Below, in pieces: positions 15,123 through 23,442 of a stretch of 64,000 nt of DNA. Within the stretch, counting starts at the first letter, position 1. Each line of letters starts with the position of its first letter. A program made the translations under genes and the position numbers. The stretch is from Arthrobacter sp. NicSoilB4 (lineage in GTDB: Bacteria > Actinomycetota > Actinomycetes > Actinomycetales > Micrococcaceae), in contig NZ_AP024653.1 of NCBI RefSeq assembly GCF_019977335.1, positions 2,108,001-2,172,000 on the forward strand. Direction: 5' to 3'. Below the pieces are notes generated by a model that was not told the origin of the DNA, did no database searches, and was given only the letters and a program-made list of their open reading frames with translations.

Positions 15123-17204
15123 GTGAAATCCGAACATCTGCCGCTGCTGAATTCCGTCTCCGCCCCTGCCGTGCATCCGGACGGCGCACGCGCCGTGGTG
15201 TCCGTTCTGCGGCCCGACTTCGACGCCGATGCGTACGTCGGCCAGCTGTGGGCGGTGCCGCTCGGCTCCGGCCAGCCCCCGCGCCGCCTGACCCGCGGAT
15301 TCCGTGACACGGCGCCGGATTTTTCGCCGGACGGCCATGTGCTGGCGTTCCTTCGCGCCGCTGCCGGCGGCAAACCCCAGCTCCACATCGTGGAGGCTGA
15401 AGGCGGAGAGCCGCAGGCCGTCACCGATGCACCGCTGGGTGTCTCCGGGTTCGCGTGGTCGCCCGATTCCCGCCGCATTGTCTACAGCGCCCGGACCCCT
15501 GAGGACGGCCGGTATGGAAGCACGGAAGGGGTTTCCGCCGGCGGCGAGGACGCCCGGCTGATCACCGACTACCAGTACCGGATGAACGGCGTCGGATACA
15601 CGGCAGACAAGCCGGTGCAGCTCTTCCTCGTTATCGTTCCGGAGCTCGGGGCCGAGCCCAAGGTGGCGCCCAAGGGGCGGGCCTTGAAAGCCAGCACCGC
15701 GGCTGCGGCCGGGGACACCGCTGACCGTGGCAGCTCCGCTGCGTCCGCCGGCCTGTTGCCGGCCGCGCAGCAGCTGACCTCCGCGGCCGCCGACCACAAC
15801 GGCGCGGCCTTCAGCACCGACGGGCGCGCCGTGTTCTTCACGGCCGCCCTGCATGAAGGCAGCGACTCCGACCTCGCCAGCGGCATCTACCGCATCACAC
15901 TTGGCGACGGCGACGGCGCCGGGGGAGGGGAACCGGAGCCCGTCGCACCGGCCAACACGGGCCGGCAGAGCGTCCACGCCGTCCGCCAGTCCGAGGACGG
16001 GCAATGGCTGTTCTTCCTCGCCCAGGACATCGGTGATTCGGGCCAGGACTTCGTGGCCCGCAACACCGCGCTCTACGCCGTGCCGTCAGGGGGCGGGGAC
16101 GCCACCTTGCTCAGCAACGTCGAGACCATGGACCTCGGCTGCAACGGCAGGATCGAACTGCGCGGGCCCGACTCCGCACTGCTGCTGAACAACGCCGGCG
16201 GAACCGTCGAGCTGCACGAGTTCCAGGCCACCGGGAGCCACCAGGTGCTGGTCCACGGCGGCCGGGCAGTCACCGGCGCGGCCGCCCGCGGAGGTTCGCT
16301 CGTGGTCAGTTTCGCCGACGCGGCGACCGCCGGGGACGTGGCGGTGCTCGACGGCGGGCAGCTCCGCGTCCTGACGGATTTCTCGGCACAGCTGCGCTCC
16401 GACGCCGGAATCATCGAGCCCCTCGAGCTCACGTTCCCTTCCGCCGACGGCTACCCCGTCCATGGCTGGCTGGTGAGGCCGGCGGGACAGGGACCCCACC
16501 CGGTCCTGCTGAACATCCACGGCGGCCCGTTTGCCCAGTACACCGGGGCCCTCTTCGACGAGGCCCAGGTCTACGCCGCGGCAGGCTACGCCGTCCTGAT
16601 GTGCAACCCCCGCGGTTCCGCCGGCTACGGCCAGGCGCACGGGCGGGCCATCAAGGAAAAGATGGGCACCTTGGACATGCAGGACGTCCTGGCGTTCCTC
16701 GAGGGGGCACTCGGCAAGTTCGAGGAGCTCGACGCCGGGGCGCTCGGCATCATGGGAGGCTCCTACGGCGGCTATCTCACCGCCTGGACCATCAGCCACG
16801 ACCACCGCTTCAAGGCCGCCATCGTGGAACGGGGCTACTTGGATCCTGTGAGTTTCATCGGCTCCTCCGACATTGGCTGGTTCTTCGGCGGGGAGTACAC
16901 CGGCCGTTCCGCCAATCAGATGGCCGCACAAAGCCCGATGGCCCGGGTGGAGCAGGTGCGCACACCGGCCCTGGTCATCCACAGCGAGGAGGATCTCCGG
17001 TGCCCGGTGGAGCAGGGCCAGCGGTACTTCACCGCCCTTAAACAGCTGGGCGTGGAGGCCGCGTTCCTGGTCTTTCCGGGGGAGAACCACGAACTCTCGC
17101 GCTCCGGGACGCCGCACCACCGCAAGCAGCGCTTCGATGAGATCCTGCGGTGGTGGTCGCGCTACCTTCCGACGACGGAAAACCCGGCCCCGGCGGTCCG
17201 TTAG
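15123..17204 (+). CDS. S9 family prolyl-oligopeptidase-type serine peptidase
   Basis: 693 residues. The N-terminal ~400 residues form a beta-propeller with WD40/TolB-like strands (PDFSPDGHVLAFL; AWSPDSRRIVYSA). The C-terminal alpha/beta-hydrolase has NIHGGPFAQY (oxyanion region), the nucleophile in GGSYGGYLTAW, Asp in IHSEEDLRCPVEQ and His in FPGENHELSRSG. This is the acylaminoacyl-peptidase/dipeptidyl-peptidase arrangement. No signal peptide, so cytosolic. It diverges from rlmA across about 140 bp. An alternative start at GTG 15078 would add 15 residues. Confidence 0.9.
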   Translation: MKSEHLPLLNSVSAPAVHPDGARAVVSVLRPDFDADAYVGQLWAVPLGSGQPPRRLTRGFRDTAPDFSPDGHVLAFLRAAAGGKPQLHIVEAEGGEPQAVTDAPLGVSGFAWSPDSRRIVYSARTPEDGRYGSTEGVSAGGEDARLITDYQYRMNGVGYTADKPVQLFLVIVPELGAEPKVAPKGRALKASTAAAAGDTADRGSSAASAGLLPAAQQLTSAAADHNGAAFSTDGRAVFFTAALHEGSDSDLASGIYRITLGDGDGAGGGEPEPVAPANTGRQSVHAVRQSEDGQWLFFLAQDIGDSGQDFVARNTALYAVPSGGGDATLLSNVETMDLGCNGRIELRGPDSALLLNNAGGTVELHEFQATGSHQVLVHGGRAVTGAAARGGSLVVSFADAATAGDVAVLDGGQLRVLTDFSAQLRSDAGIIEPLELTFPSADGYPVHGWLVRPAGQGPHPVLLNIHGGPFAQYTGALFDEAQVYAAAGYAVLMCNPRGSAGYGQAHGRAIKEKMGTLDMQDVLAFLEGALGKFEELDAGALGIMGGSYGGYLTAWTISHDHRFKAAIVERGYLDPVSFIGSSDIGWFFGGEYTGRSANQMAAQSPMARVEQVRTPALVIHSEEDLRCPVEQGQRYFTALKQLGVEAAFLVFPGENHELSRSGTPHHRKQRFDEILRWWSRYLPTTENPAPAVR

Positions 17205-17231
17205 TAGGGCCTCGTACACCGCCGCGGCCGG

Positions 17232-17894
17232 TCAGTCGCCGGGCAGGAACCCCAGTTCCTTCCGGGCGAGGCTGATGTCCGGTTGCGCCCAGCGCGCGGA
17301 GTACTCGGCGTTGCTGCTGATAGAGCGCAGCTCGGCACGATCCAGGTACAGGATGCCGTGGACGTGGTCTGCTTCGTGCTGGACGATCCGCGCCTGCCAG
17401 CCGCTGAATTCCCGTTGCTGGGTGCTCCCGTCCGGGGCGGTGAAGTCGAGCAGCACCTTTTCTGGCCGGGATACCGCCGCCTGCAGTCCGTTCAGGGAGA
17501 GGCATCCTTCGTAGAACGCCACGGTGGAACCGCCCAGCGGCTGGTAGGTCGGGTTGAGCATGGCGAAGAAGGGCAGCGCCTCCCGTCCGCGGACGGCGGC
17601 GACCTCGGGGTCGACGTCGAATTGGTCCTCGAGCACCGCGATCTGGAGCGGAATGCCAAGCTGGGGGGCCGCCAGGCCGACGCCGGGTGCCTTGTGCATG
17701 ACGCTGCGCATGAGGTCGATCAGCTGGCCAAGTTCGGCGCCGCTCAGCTGGCCGGCAAAGGGCGCGGCGAGCTGCCTGAGCACCGGATGCCCCGCCTGGA
17801 CAATCGTGGGAAGCACCCCTGCGGTGAGCACTTGCTGGACGGTTTCTTGGATGCGGGCGGCGCTGAAGTCAGTCGGCTTGGCGTCAGGAGACAT
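17232..17894 (-). CDS. def: Peptide deformylase
   Basis: 220 residues. All three metal-site motifs are present: GVGLAAPQLG, EGCLS (metal Cys) and QHEADHVHG (HExxH with the two metal His). It removes the formyl group from the initiator methionine of new proteins. The N-terminus is about 40 residues longer than in minimal deformylases, as in other Micrococcaceae. The ATG at 17894 has TAGTCT 6 nt upstream on the minus strand and no ribosome site, so it appears leaderless. Confidence 0.95.
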   Translation of the reverse strand: MSPDAKPTDFSAARIQETVQQVLTAGVLPTIVQAGHPVLRQLAAPFAGQLSGAELGQLIDLMRSVMHKAPGVGLAAPQLGIPLQIAVLEDQFDVDPEVAAVRGREALPFFAMLNPTYQPLGGSTVAFYEGCLSLNGLQAAVSRPEKVLLDFTAPDGSTQQREFSGWQARIVQHEADHVHGILYLDRAELRSISSNAEYSARWAQPDISLARKELGFLPGD

Positions 17895-17903
17895 GCCAAC
17901 AGA

Positions 17904-18890
17904 CTACTTGCGTGCGCAAGCAGCCGTAACAAATTCGTATATGCGTCCGCGAAGCAGCGGGCCTGCGTCGATCTTCAGGACGCCGTCCCGCCCGGCCGCC
18001 GACACCCTGAGGGGCAGCAGCGTTCCCACTTTGTCATCGGCGATGGCGTGCGGATCGCAGCGCGCGGGCCGGATTCCCAGCCGGAACTGTTGGCTGGCAC
18101 CGCCGGACTGGACCGAGACTGAGCGGGGCCAGGGGGCGGAGGGGTCTTCGTCGAGCAAGGTGGTCCCTTCGATCCGGTTGATCGTCAGGGTTCCCGTGGA
18201 TCCGGGGTTCACGGCCCCCGGGGTGTTCCGCGGCGTGATGGCCAGTCTCAGCACGGCGCTCTGGGCATCGGCGGACACTTCGAGTTCCGGTTCCAGCCGG
18301 ATTCCGGCGACGGCGGCGGCCGCCTGGGCGAGGCACATTTCCGCGTTGTTCCGGCTGAGCACCCCATAAGGGTCGGCGGCGGGCACCGTCGTGGCAGGCC
18401 CTTGTCCTGTGGCGCCGGCAAGCTGAAGTTTCACCAGCGTTCCCTCGCCCGGCCCGGCGGTCCTGATGCCGCATTCGGGGGCGCTCAGTTGTGCCGGCAG
18501 GATCTTCGTCTGGCCCGGCGGCAGTTCGATCCCGCCGGGAGTGGCCGGCCACTCGATGGTGGCGGAGTAGAGGGGGCTGGTGAGTCCGGCGCCGAGAACG
18601 GTCACGGGGCCTGCGGTGGTGTTCGTCAGCTGGATGGCAATGATCTGGCGGCTGTAGTCGTCCCGGAGCTGGTTGATCTCGGCGGTGACCGGGGCGGATG
18701 CGGCGGCCGGCGCAGTTGCTGCGGGCGGTGCGGAAGAGCTGCCGGGAACGGACGTGCCCGCGCTGCAGGAGACCGTCATGGCGAGGGCTGCACCGGCGGC
18801 GGCGCCCCTGAACAGCGCGAATCTCGGGGTTCCGCTGGCCGGATGTGGGTGCGGCGGTGGGGATTGGCGCGGCAGGGGAAATCGGCCCAT
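17904..18890 (-). CDS. Secreted protein of unknown function, possible lipoprotein
   Basis: 328 residues. A Pro/His-rich N-terminus, a hydrophobic segment (FRGAAAGAALAMTV) and SCS at the likely cleavage site suggest export. The sequence around the Cys (MTVSC) is a weak lipobox. An Ala/Ser/Pro linker follows, then a beta-rich region of about 250 residues with no motif I know. It begins at ATG 18890 because TACACT lies 6 nt upstream and the divergent gene starts at 18962; the longer frame would run into that gene. Directly upstream of def, with 9 bp between them. Confidence 0.75.
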   Translation of the reverse strand: MGRFPLPRQSPPPHPHPASGTPRFALFRGAAAGAALAMTVSCSAGTSVPGSSSAPPAATAPAAASAPVTAEINQLRDDYSRQIIAIQLTNTTAGPVTVLGAGLTSPLYSATIEWPATPGGIELPPGQTKILPAQLSAPECGIRTAGPGEGTLVKLQLAGATGQGPATTVPAADPYGVLSRNNAEMCLAQAAAAVAGIRLEPELEVSADAQSAVLRLAITPRNTPGAVNPGSTGTLTINRIEGTTLLDEDPSAPWPRSVSVQSGGASQQFRLGIRPARCDPHAIADDKVGTLLPLRVSAAGRDGVLKIDAGPLLRGRIYEFVTAACARK

Positions 18891-18961
18891 GGCGTCAGTG
18901 TATTCCCGGCGCGGGTCCACGAGGGCGCCTTTGGGCGGGCGTTTTCGGTTAGTCTCGTTCG
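18891..18961. promoter_or_regulatory. Divergent leaderless promoter pair
   Basis: 71 bp between two divergent starts. Minus strand: TACACT (18902-18897), 6 nt, ATG 18890. Plus strand: TAGTCT (18950-18955), 6 nt, ATG 18962. Both genes lack a Shine-Dalgarno. Confidence 0.6.
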
Positions 18962-19366
18962 ATGACGTCACCCACCCCTTTGGACTGCGTCCTTGGACTG
19001 TTGCGCGCTCTTGAAGCCGGCAGCGGGGCCGCTGACATTGCACCGTTCCTGGCCGAGGACTACGTTATGACCGAGGCACCCCACCTGCTCGCGCCGGCCG
19101 GGGCAGTCCGGAACCGCGAAGAGGCCTTGGCGGGTGCGGCTGCAGCCCACGACGTCGTCTCCGGACAGCGTTTCGAGGTGCGGCGCACGACGTGTGAGGG
19201 CAACCGGTTGGTGGTGGAAGCCGTGTGGACAGCCACCCTGCTGATGGACTTGCCGCACTGGGACGCCGGAGAGGTGATCCGCGCCAGGATTGCATCCGTC
19301 TTTGAGGTCCGGGACGGCCGGATCGTAAGCCAGGACAGCTACGACTGCTATTTCACCCCTGCCTGA
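18962..19366 (+). CDS. NTF2-like/SnoaL-like domain protein
   Basis: 134 residues, single domain with the cone-shaped NTF2-like outline: an N-terminal helix (LGLLRALEAG), AEDYVMTEAP, RNREEALAGAAAAHDVV and the beta strands RLVVEAVWTATL ... VFEVRDGRIVSQDSYDCYF. Members include isomerases, dehydratases and ligand-binding proteins; no catalytic residue can be assigned here. It stands alone between a divergent lipoprotein and a convergent monooxygenase. Confidence 0.8.
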   Translation: MTSPTPLDCVLGLLRALEAGSGAADIAPFLAEDYVMTEAPHLLAPAGAVRNREEALAGAAAAHDVVSGQRFEVRRTTCEGNRLVVEAVWTATLLMDLPHWDAGEVIRARIASVFEVRDGRIVSQDSYDCYFTPA

Positions 19367-19404
19367 GCCGGCGTGCCCGGTCAGTTGCCTGCTCGATTGA
19401 CATT

Positions 19405-20538
19405 TCACTGCATCGTGAACCGGCGGGCCACGAATCCGTTGACCGCGGGTACGGCGCCGGCCGCCCCGATCGCCCGGTTCCGCACTGACCAGGGTCCGGC
19501 GGGCAGGGGCCGCCCCAGCGCCATGTTGATTTCGGACTGGCGGGCCGCCCGGGCGGCGGCAGCCTTACGGCGGGCCTCGAAGCCCCGGAGTTCCGCCCCT
19601 ACGTGTTTGCCGTGCAACGACGCGAGCACCACCGGGGCCAGCGCGACGGCGTCGAGCCAGCCCAGGTTCATGCCCTGGCCTCCGATGGGGCTGATCTCGT
19701 GGGCGGCGTCGCCGATCAGGACCGTGCGGCCGGCCACCATGCGGCGCACCAGGCGTGTGCGTACTCCGAAACGGCTGAGCACGCTGTTGCTCTCCGGGTC
19801 GACCTCGACGCCGGTTCGTTGGCGGATCCTGTCAACCAGCCAGCGGGCGTCTCCGCCGCTCCCTGGCTCCGCGAGGCGGACCACCCAGCGGCGCAGATTC
19901 CCTGGCAGCGGAAAGGATTCCACAATCCCCGCGGATTCCAGGAACAGCGCCGCGACCGGGCCGAATCCGGTGGAGTCGGCGAAGTCGCCCATCTGGTAGC
20001 TGTCCGGGTAATCCTTCGCCCGGACGGGAGTGCCGAACTGTGCCCGGACAGTTGACCGGACACCGTCCGCTGCGATGACGATGGCAGCCGTGTAGCGGAC
20101 CGCTGAACCTCCCGCCGTGGCGTCCGCGGTGACCTTTCCGCCGTCGTCGTGCACCCGGGTGACCCGGACACCGCGGTGAAGCGCGGCCGGGTCGAGATGC
20201 CGCACGCGTTGTTCCAGGATGGCTGCGGTCCGGGCCTGCGGCAGGGACAGGACAAAGGGGTAGCTGTCGGAGACGCCGGCGAAGGACATCTCGGCAAGTG
20301 TCCTGCCGCCGCCCACGGCGAGTCCGCGCCGGATTGGAACCCCTTCCGCCACGAGGTCCGGTGCCACGCCGATTTCCTGGAGCGCGTCCAGGGACGGGGG
20401 ATGGATGCCAATGGCCCTGGAATGCGGCTCGGCGCCGGTGCGCTGTTCCAGGACCCGGACACTCACGCCCTGTTGAAGCAGCAGGGCGGCCATGAACAGG
20501 CCCACGGGTCCGCCGCCGATCACGAGGACATCATCCAT
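19405..20538 (-). CDS. FAD-dependent monooxygenase of the type III PKS operon
   Basis: 377 residues, group A flavin monooxygenase: GGGPVGLFMAALLLQQG (ADP-binding fold), the DG motif IAADGVRSTVRAQFG and the GD motif GDAAHEISPIGGQGMNLG. It is the last gene of a three-gene operon with a methyltransferase (8-bp overlap) and a type III polyketide synthase. By analogy with SrsC of Streptomyces griseus it may hydroxylate the aromatic ring of a phenolic lipid to give a quinone; this is inference from gene order. Confidence 0.85.
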   Translation of the reverse strand: MDDVLVIGGGPVGLFMAALLLQQGVSVRVLEQRTGAEPHSRAIGIHPPSLDALQEIGVAPDLVAEGVPIRRGLAVGGGRTLAEMSFAGVSDSYPFVLSLPQARTAAILEQRVRHLDPAALHRGVRVTRVHDDGGKVTADATAGGSAVRYTAAIVIAADGVRSTVRAQFGTPVRAKDYPDSYQMGDFADSTGFGPVAALFLESAGIVESFPLPGNLRRWVVRLAEPGSGGDARWLVDRIRQRTGVEVDPESNSVLSRFGVRTRLVRRMVAGRTVLIGDAAHEISPIGGQGMNLGWLDAVALAPVVLASLHGKHVGAELRGFEARRKAAAARAARQSEINMALGRPLPAGPWSVRNRAIGAAGAVPAVNGFVARRFTMQ

Positions 20539-21229
20539 GGGCGGTCCTGTCGAGGATCAGCAGGTTGCGGAACGGCGCGCGGCGGCGCACGGTCCAGCCC
20601 GGGGGAGCGGCGGCCAGGAGCTCTGCGGCGGTGTAACTGCGGCGGATGGAAGTGAGGCCGTCCTGCCTGATGTAGGAGCCGGTGAAGGGCAGGGCGCCGG
20701 CGAAGAAGAGCGCGTAGGCGGCCGGGCTGCGCCGGAGGTCGTTGTGGATGACCCTGCCATGGCAGAGCCCCGCCGACTCGGCCAGGAATTCCGGCAGTTC
20801 ACTTTCCGACAGGTGGTGCAGCACGTGGTTGGACACGACCAGGTCGAAGCTCAGCCCCTCGGCGAGGAGGTCAACCGCTGTGGCCTGCCGGAACCTCACG
20901 CGCGCGGAAGGGTGCCGTTCGGCGGCGAAGCGGCTCGCCCGCGGATCCGGATCGATGGCAGTGATCTCCAGTTGGAGCCCGTCCAGGGCCGCCCACCGCG
21001 AGAGCATCACAGGCACGTCGCCGCCCCCGCAGCCGATGTCCAGCAGGGTGGCCGGGTTGCCCCGGCGGAGGCGGGGCCGGAGCTGGCTGCGGTAGATGCC
21101 GCGCCATCCGGAAACGGCACGGTTGACCAGGGCAAACTGGGCGTAGGTACGGTCCAGCTTGTCCGGGTCGCAGCCGGGCAGATCCATTTCCTCGACGGCG
21201 TCGGCGGCACGTACCCGCAGCAGGTCCAC
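20531..21229 (-). CDS. Class I SAM-dependent methyltransferase of the type III PKS operon
   Basis: 232 residues. Motif I is LLDIGCGGGDVPVML; the acidic end of beta2 is ITAIDPDPRASRFA; DLVVSNHVLHHLSESELP follows. It belongs to the small-molecule methyltransferases and is soluble, unlike the membrane ICMT-type SrsB of Streptomyces. It lies 6 bp after the PKS stop and overlaps the monooxygenase start, so all three are translated from one message. It probably methylates the polyketide product. Confidence 0.85.
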   Translation of the reverse strand: MDLLRVRAADAVEEMDLPGCDPDKLDRTYAQFALVNRAVSGWRGIYRSQLRPRLRRGNPATLLDIGCGGGDVPVMLSRWAALDGLQLEITAIDPDPRASRFAAERHPSARVRFRQATAVDLLAEGLSFDLVVSNHVLHHLSESELPEFLAESAGLCHGRVIHNDLRRSPAAYALFFAGALPFTGSYIRQDGLTSIRRSYTAAELLAAAPPGWTVRRRAPFRNLLILDRTAHG

Positions 21230-21235
21230 CGGTTC

Positions 21236-22459
21236 TCAGGCCAGGGCCGATTCCGGCTGGGTGGAGGCGGACGTGGCGTCCGCGTCCTCGTTCGCCCGGG
21301 CTTCATCGTTCCGGGCCGGGCTGCCGAGCTTGGTGAAGAGCGCAGTTTCCACGGTCAGCCCGGGCCCGAACGCCATGGAACAGATCCGTTCCCCGTCGCC
21401 GTCGGCCGCGCCGGCCGGCGGCAGGTCAAGGATGTGCCGGAGCACGAACAGCACGGTGGCGCTGCTCATGTTCCCGTAGTTGCGCAGGGTTTCCCGGGCC
21501 GGGACCAGCTGCTCGTCGCTCAGGTCCAGCCTGGACTGGACCTTGTCCAGGATGCTGCGGCCGCCGGGGTGGATGGCCCAGTGCCGGATATCGCGGTAGG
21601 GGAGTCCCAGCAGGGTGCTTTCGCGGGAGAGGAGCGGTTCCAGGGCTCCGATGATGTGGTCGTCGATGATGTGCGGGACGTAGTTGCCCAGGACCATCTC
21701 GAAGCCTTCGTCGCCGATGTTCCACGCCATGGATTCCTCGCCGACCGGCGTCAGGACCGTCTCGAAGTGGTCAAGCTGCAGCAGCGCCGGTTGGTCCGGG
21801 TGCTCGCGGGCGGTCACGATGGCGGCGGCCGCGCCGTCGGCAAACAGTGCCGACCCCATGATGGTGTCCGGATCGTTCGAGGTCCGCACGTGCAGGGAGC
21901 AGAGTTCGGCGCAGACGACCAGCACGACGGCGTCCGGGTCCGCCTCGCAGAACGATTTGGCCGCGCGCAGTGCAGGGAAGGCCGCGTAGCAGCCCATGAA
22001 GCCGAGGTGGTAGCGCTGCACTGCGGGATTCAGGCCGAGGGCGCGGACGATTTTGTAGTCCGGCCCGGGGTTGAAAAACCCGGTACAGGAGACTGTCACG
22101 AGGTGAGTTATGTCAAGTAAAGTGATGCCAGGGCAGGCGTCGAGGGCTTTCTGGGCTGCCTCAATAAAGAGCTTGGTGGCCTCAGTGGCGAAGATGTCGT
22201 TGCGGACTTTGGTGCTGGGGCTTAGCAGCAGACCTGTGCCGGAGTCGAAAAAACGCGGATTCTCGGCCCGGTGATCCTTGGTCAGTTCCGCAACGGCCGT
22301 GTAGCGGGTGTCAATGCCCGCAGAGTCAAAGCAAGTGCCGACCAATCGGGTGCCAAGCCTGGTGAGGCCCGGCTGGGCAGCAAAAACGTCCCGGGCTTCG
22401 GTTTGGACCAGGACAGTTGGCGGGACAGCAGTTTCCAGGGATCTCAGGTAGACCGTCAT
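21236..22459 (-). CDS. Type III polyketide synthase (chalcone/alkylresorcinol synthase family)
   Basis: 407 residues. Thiolase-fold homodimeric condensing enzyme. The catalytic triad is visible: Cys157 in GFMGCYAAFPALRAA, His297 in WAIHPGGRS and Asn330 in YGNMSSATVLF. The enzyme extends an acyl-CoA starter with malonyl-CoA and cyclises the chain to a pyrone or resorcinol. Neighbouring methyltransferase and flavin monooxygenase genes suggest a methylated phenolic or quinone lipid. First gene of the operon; the ATG at 22459 has no strong ribosome site. The C-terminal tail is Asp/Glu/Ala rich. Confidence 0.93.
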   Translation of the reverse strand: MTVYLRSLETAVPPTVLVQTEARDVFAAQPGLTRLGTRLVGTCFDSAGIDTRYTAVAELTKDHRAENPRFFDSGTGLLLSPSTKVRNDIFATEATKLFIEAAQKALDACPGITLLDITHLVTVSCTGFFNPGPDYKIVRALGLNPAVQRYHLGFMGCYAAFPALRAAKSFCEADPDAVVLVVCAELCSLHVRTSNDPDTIMGSALFADGAAAAIVTAREHPDQPALLQLDHFETVLTPVGEESMAWNIGDEGFEMVLGNYVPHIIDDHIIGALEPLLSRESTLLGLPYRDIRHWAIHPGGRSILDKVQSRLDLSDEQLVPARETLRNYGNMSSATVLFVLRHILDLPPAGAADGDGERICSMAFGPGLTVETALFTKLGSPARNDEARANEDADATSASTQPESALA

Positions 22460-22588
22460 GGTTCATTCTCAGTGAGGTCGGCGCAGATGACAATGGATTC
22501 GGCGGCAGCATAAGCGGAATGCCTGACATCCGGCATCGCGTGACAGACGCACGCTCAGGCCCTCTCGGCAGCTCGTTCCAGAACGCCG

Positions 22589-22602
22589 ATAATCAACATT
22601 AT
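22589..22602. repeat. AT-rich inverted repeat upstream of the PKS operon
   Basis: Perfect 5-4-5 inverted repeat ATAAT-CAAC-ATTAT in an AT-rich patch that stands out from the GC-rich surroundings. A candidate operator or promoter element; no regulator is known to me for this site. Confidence 0.4.
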
Positions 22603-22628
22603 GTAAAGTAGTCAGGATTCTGTCGACG

Positions 22629-22652
22629 GGGAATCCGTTGGGCATCCCCCGT
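22629..22652. repeat. Motif repeat 1 (GGGAATC-n5-GGG-n-ATCCCCCG)
   Basis: Shares 20 or so of 24 bases with 23269-23292. The variable positions are in the middle (CCGTT here, CAGGT-like in the second copy) and one base before ATCCCCCG. Each copy can form a small GGGA/TCCC dyad. Confidence 0.4.
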
Positions 22653-22841
22653 TCTCCCGGCGAATGCGACCCTGCACCTGAGGCGTGATCGGTCCCGCTA
22701 TCCAAGAAACAAGGTGACGCGGATAATGACTGACACCATCGGAATGGATCGATGACCACTCCAAAGATCTTCAATCTGGAGCGAAGACGGCCCCGGGCGG
22801 CAACCCGACCAACGGAGGCAGCGGTGGCCACCTAGAATGAA

Positions 22842-23099
22842 ATGCAGCGGAGGCTTCAACGCATCCTCCGCTGGTCCCTTCCAGTCATTGTCATCATGCT
22901 GATTTCCACCGTCCTAAGCCTCGTTGGTATTGATTCGGAGCCATGGCTCTGGACTCGGACGATCCTCTTCGGCGTCGCCGTCGTCGTAATGGCCGTCCAA
23001 ATATCCAGATTCTCGCTGTGGCAGCGGGATGAGTACTGGGGCGAAAAGGGACGGGACCCTAAGCATCCGGAGCGATTTCCTCCGACTGGCGCCAAATAG
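22842..23099 (+). CDS. Small two-helix membrane protein, unknown function
   Basis: 85 residues. Two predicted transmembrane helices (WSLPVIVIMLISTVLSLVGI and TILFGVAVVVMAVQISRF) and a short charged C-terminus (QRDEYWGEKGRDPKHPERF). Codon use is less GC3-biased than in neighbours. No Shine-Dalgarno; TAGAAT ends only 3 nt before the ATG, so the exact start is uncertain. I do not recognise a named family. Confidence 0.6.
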   Translation: MQRRLQRILRWSLPVIVIMLISTVLSLVGIDSEPWLWTRTILFGVAVVVMAVQISRFSLWQRDEYWGEKGRDPKHPERFPPTGAK

Positions 23100-23442
23100 T
23101 TCCGAATCGACCAATACTGGTTACCAGTAGAACTTCCAGACCACCACGCAGACACTCCCCCGGCGTCCGCGTCAGCCCCCGAAAGTTGTCCTGCATGCCT
23201 CCCCGGATGGGCATGGACCGGGGGAAAAGCGGTGCGATTTCCTCCGGAAGGTAACCGCCTCTTTCACTGGGAATCAGGTGGGTATCCCCCGCGTTTCCCT
23301 TGATCCTGTTCGTCTGACCCCAACGCTCTCCTCCCCCGACGCTGCACGCATACCCTGGCGCACCGGGTTGCCCCCTCTCTGGACGGTCATGTCCGCAGCT
23401 GACGTGCCGCTGGTCTGGCGGACGCCAGTCCCACAGGCCACA
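23100..23442. other. Intergenic region upstream of the 23443 gene
   Basis: An open frame runs from 23278 in the same phase as the next gene, but its residues look non-coding. The second copy of the GGGAATC motif is at 23269-23292, and a CATGCC/GGCATG hairpin near 23194-23215. Nothing else identified. Confidence 0.4.
23269..23292. repeat. Motif repeat 2 (GGGAATC-n5-GGG-n-ATCCCCCG)
   Basis: Second copy of the motif at 22629-22652. This copy contains GGGTAT (23280-23285), the -10 of general-stress sigma factors, but no GTTT-type -35 lies 14-16 bp upstream. Confidence 0.4.

Larger units (their letters stand above)
22460..22841. other. 382-bp intergenic region upstream of the PKS operon
   Basis: Between divergent genes. 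It holds an AT-rich stretch with the inverted repeat ATAAT-CAAC-ATTAT (22589-22602), about 130 bp before the PKS start, and one copy of a 24-bp motif (22629-22652) repeated at 23269. TAGAAT (22833-22838) lies just before the small plus-strand gene. No coding frame of credible quality. Confidence 0.5.

Noticed and set aside
14982..16004. N-terminal extension of the rRNA methyltransferase frame
   Set aside because: Antisense to the S9 peptidase; the zinc module that starts the family is at 14981 and a -10 box lies directly before it.
20492..22120. 542-residue plus-strand open frame
   Set aside because: Antisense to the methyltransferase and type III PKS genes.
23280..23285. SigB-type promoter (GGGTAT) before the 23443 gene
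   Set aside because: No GTTT-like -35 at the right distance; kept only as part of the repeated motif.
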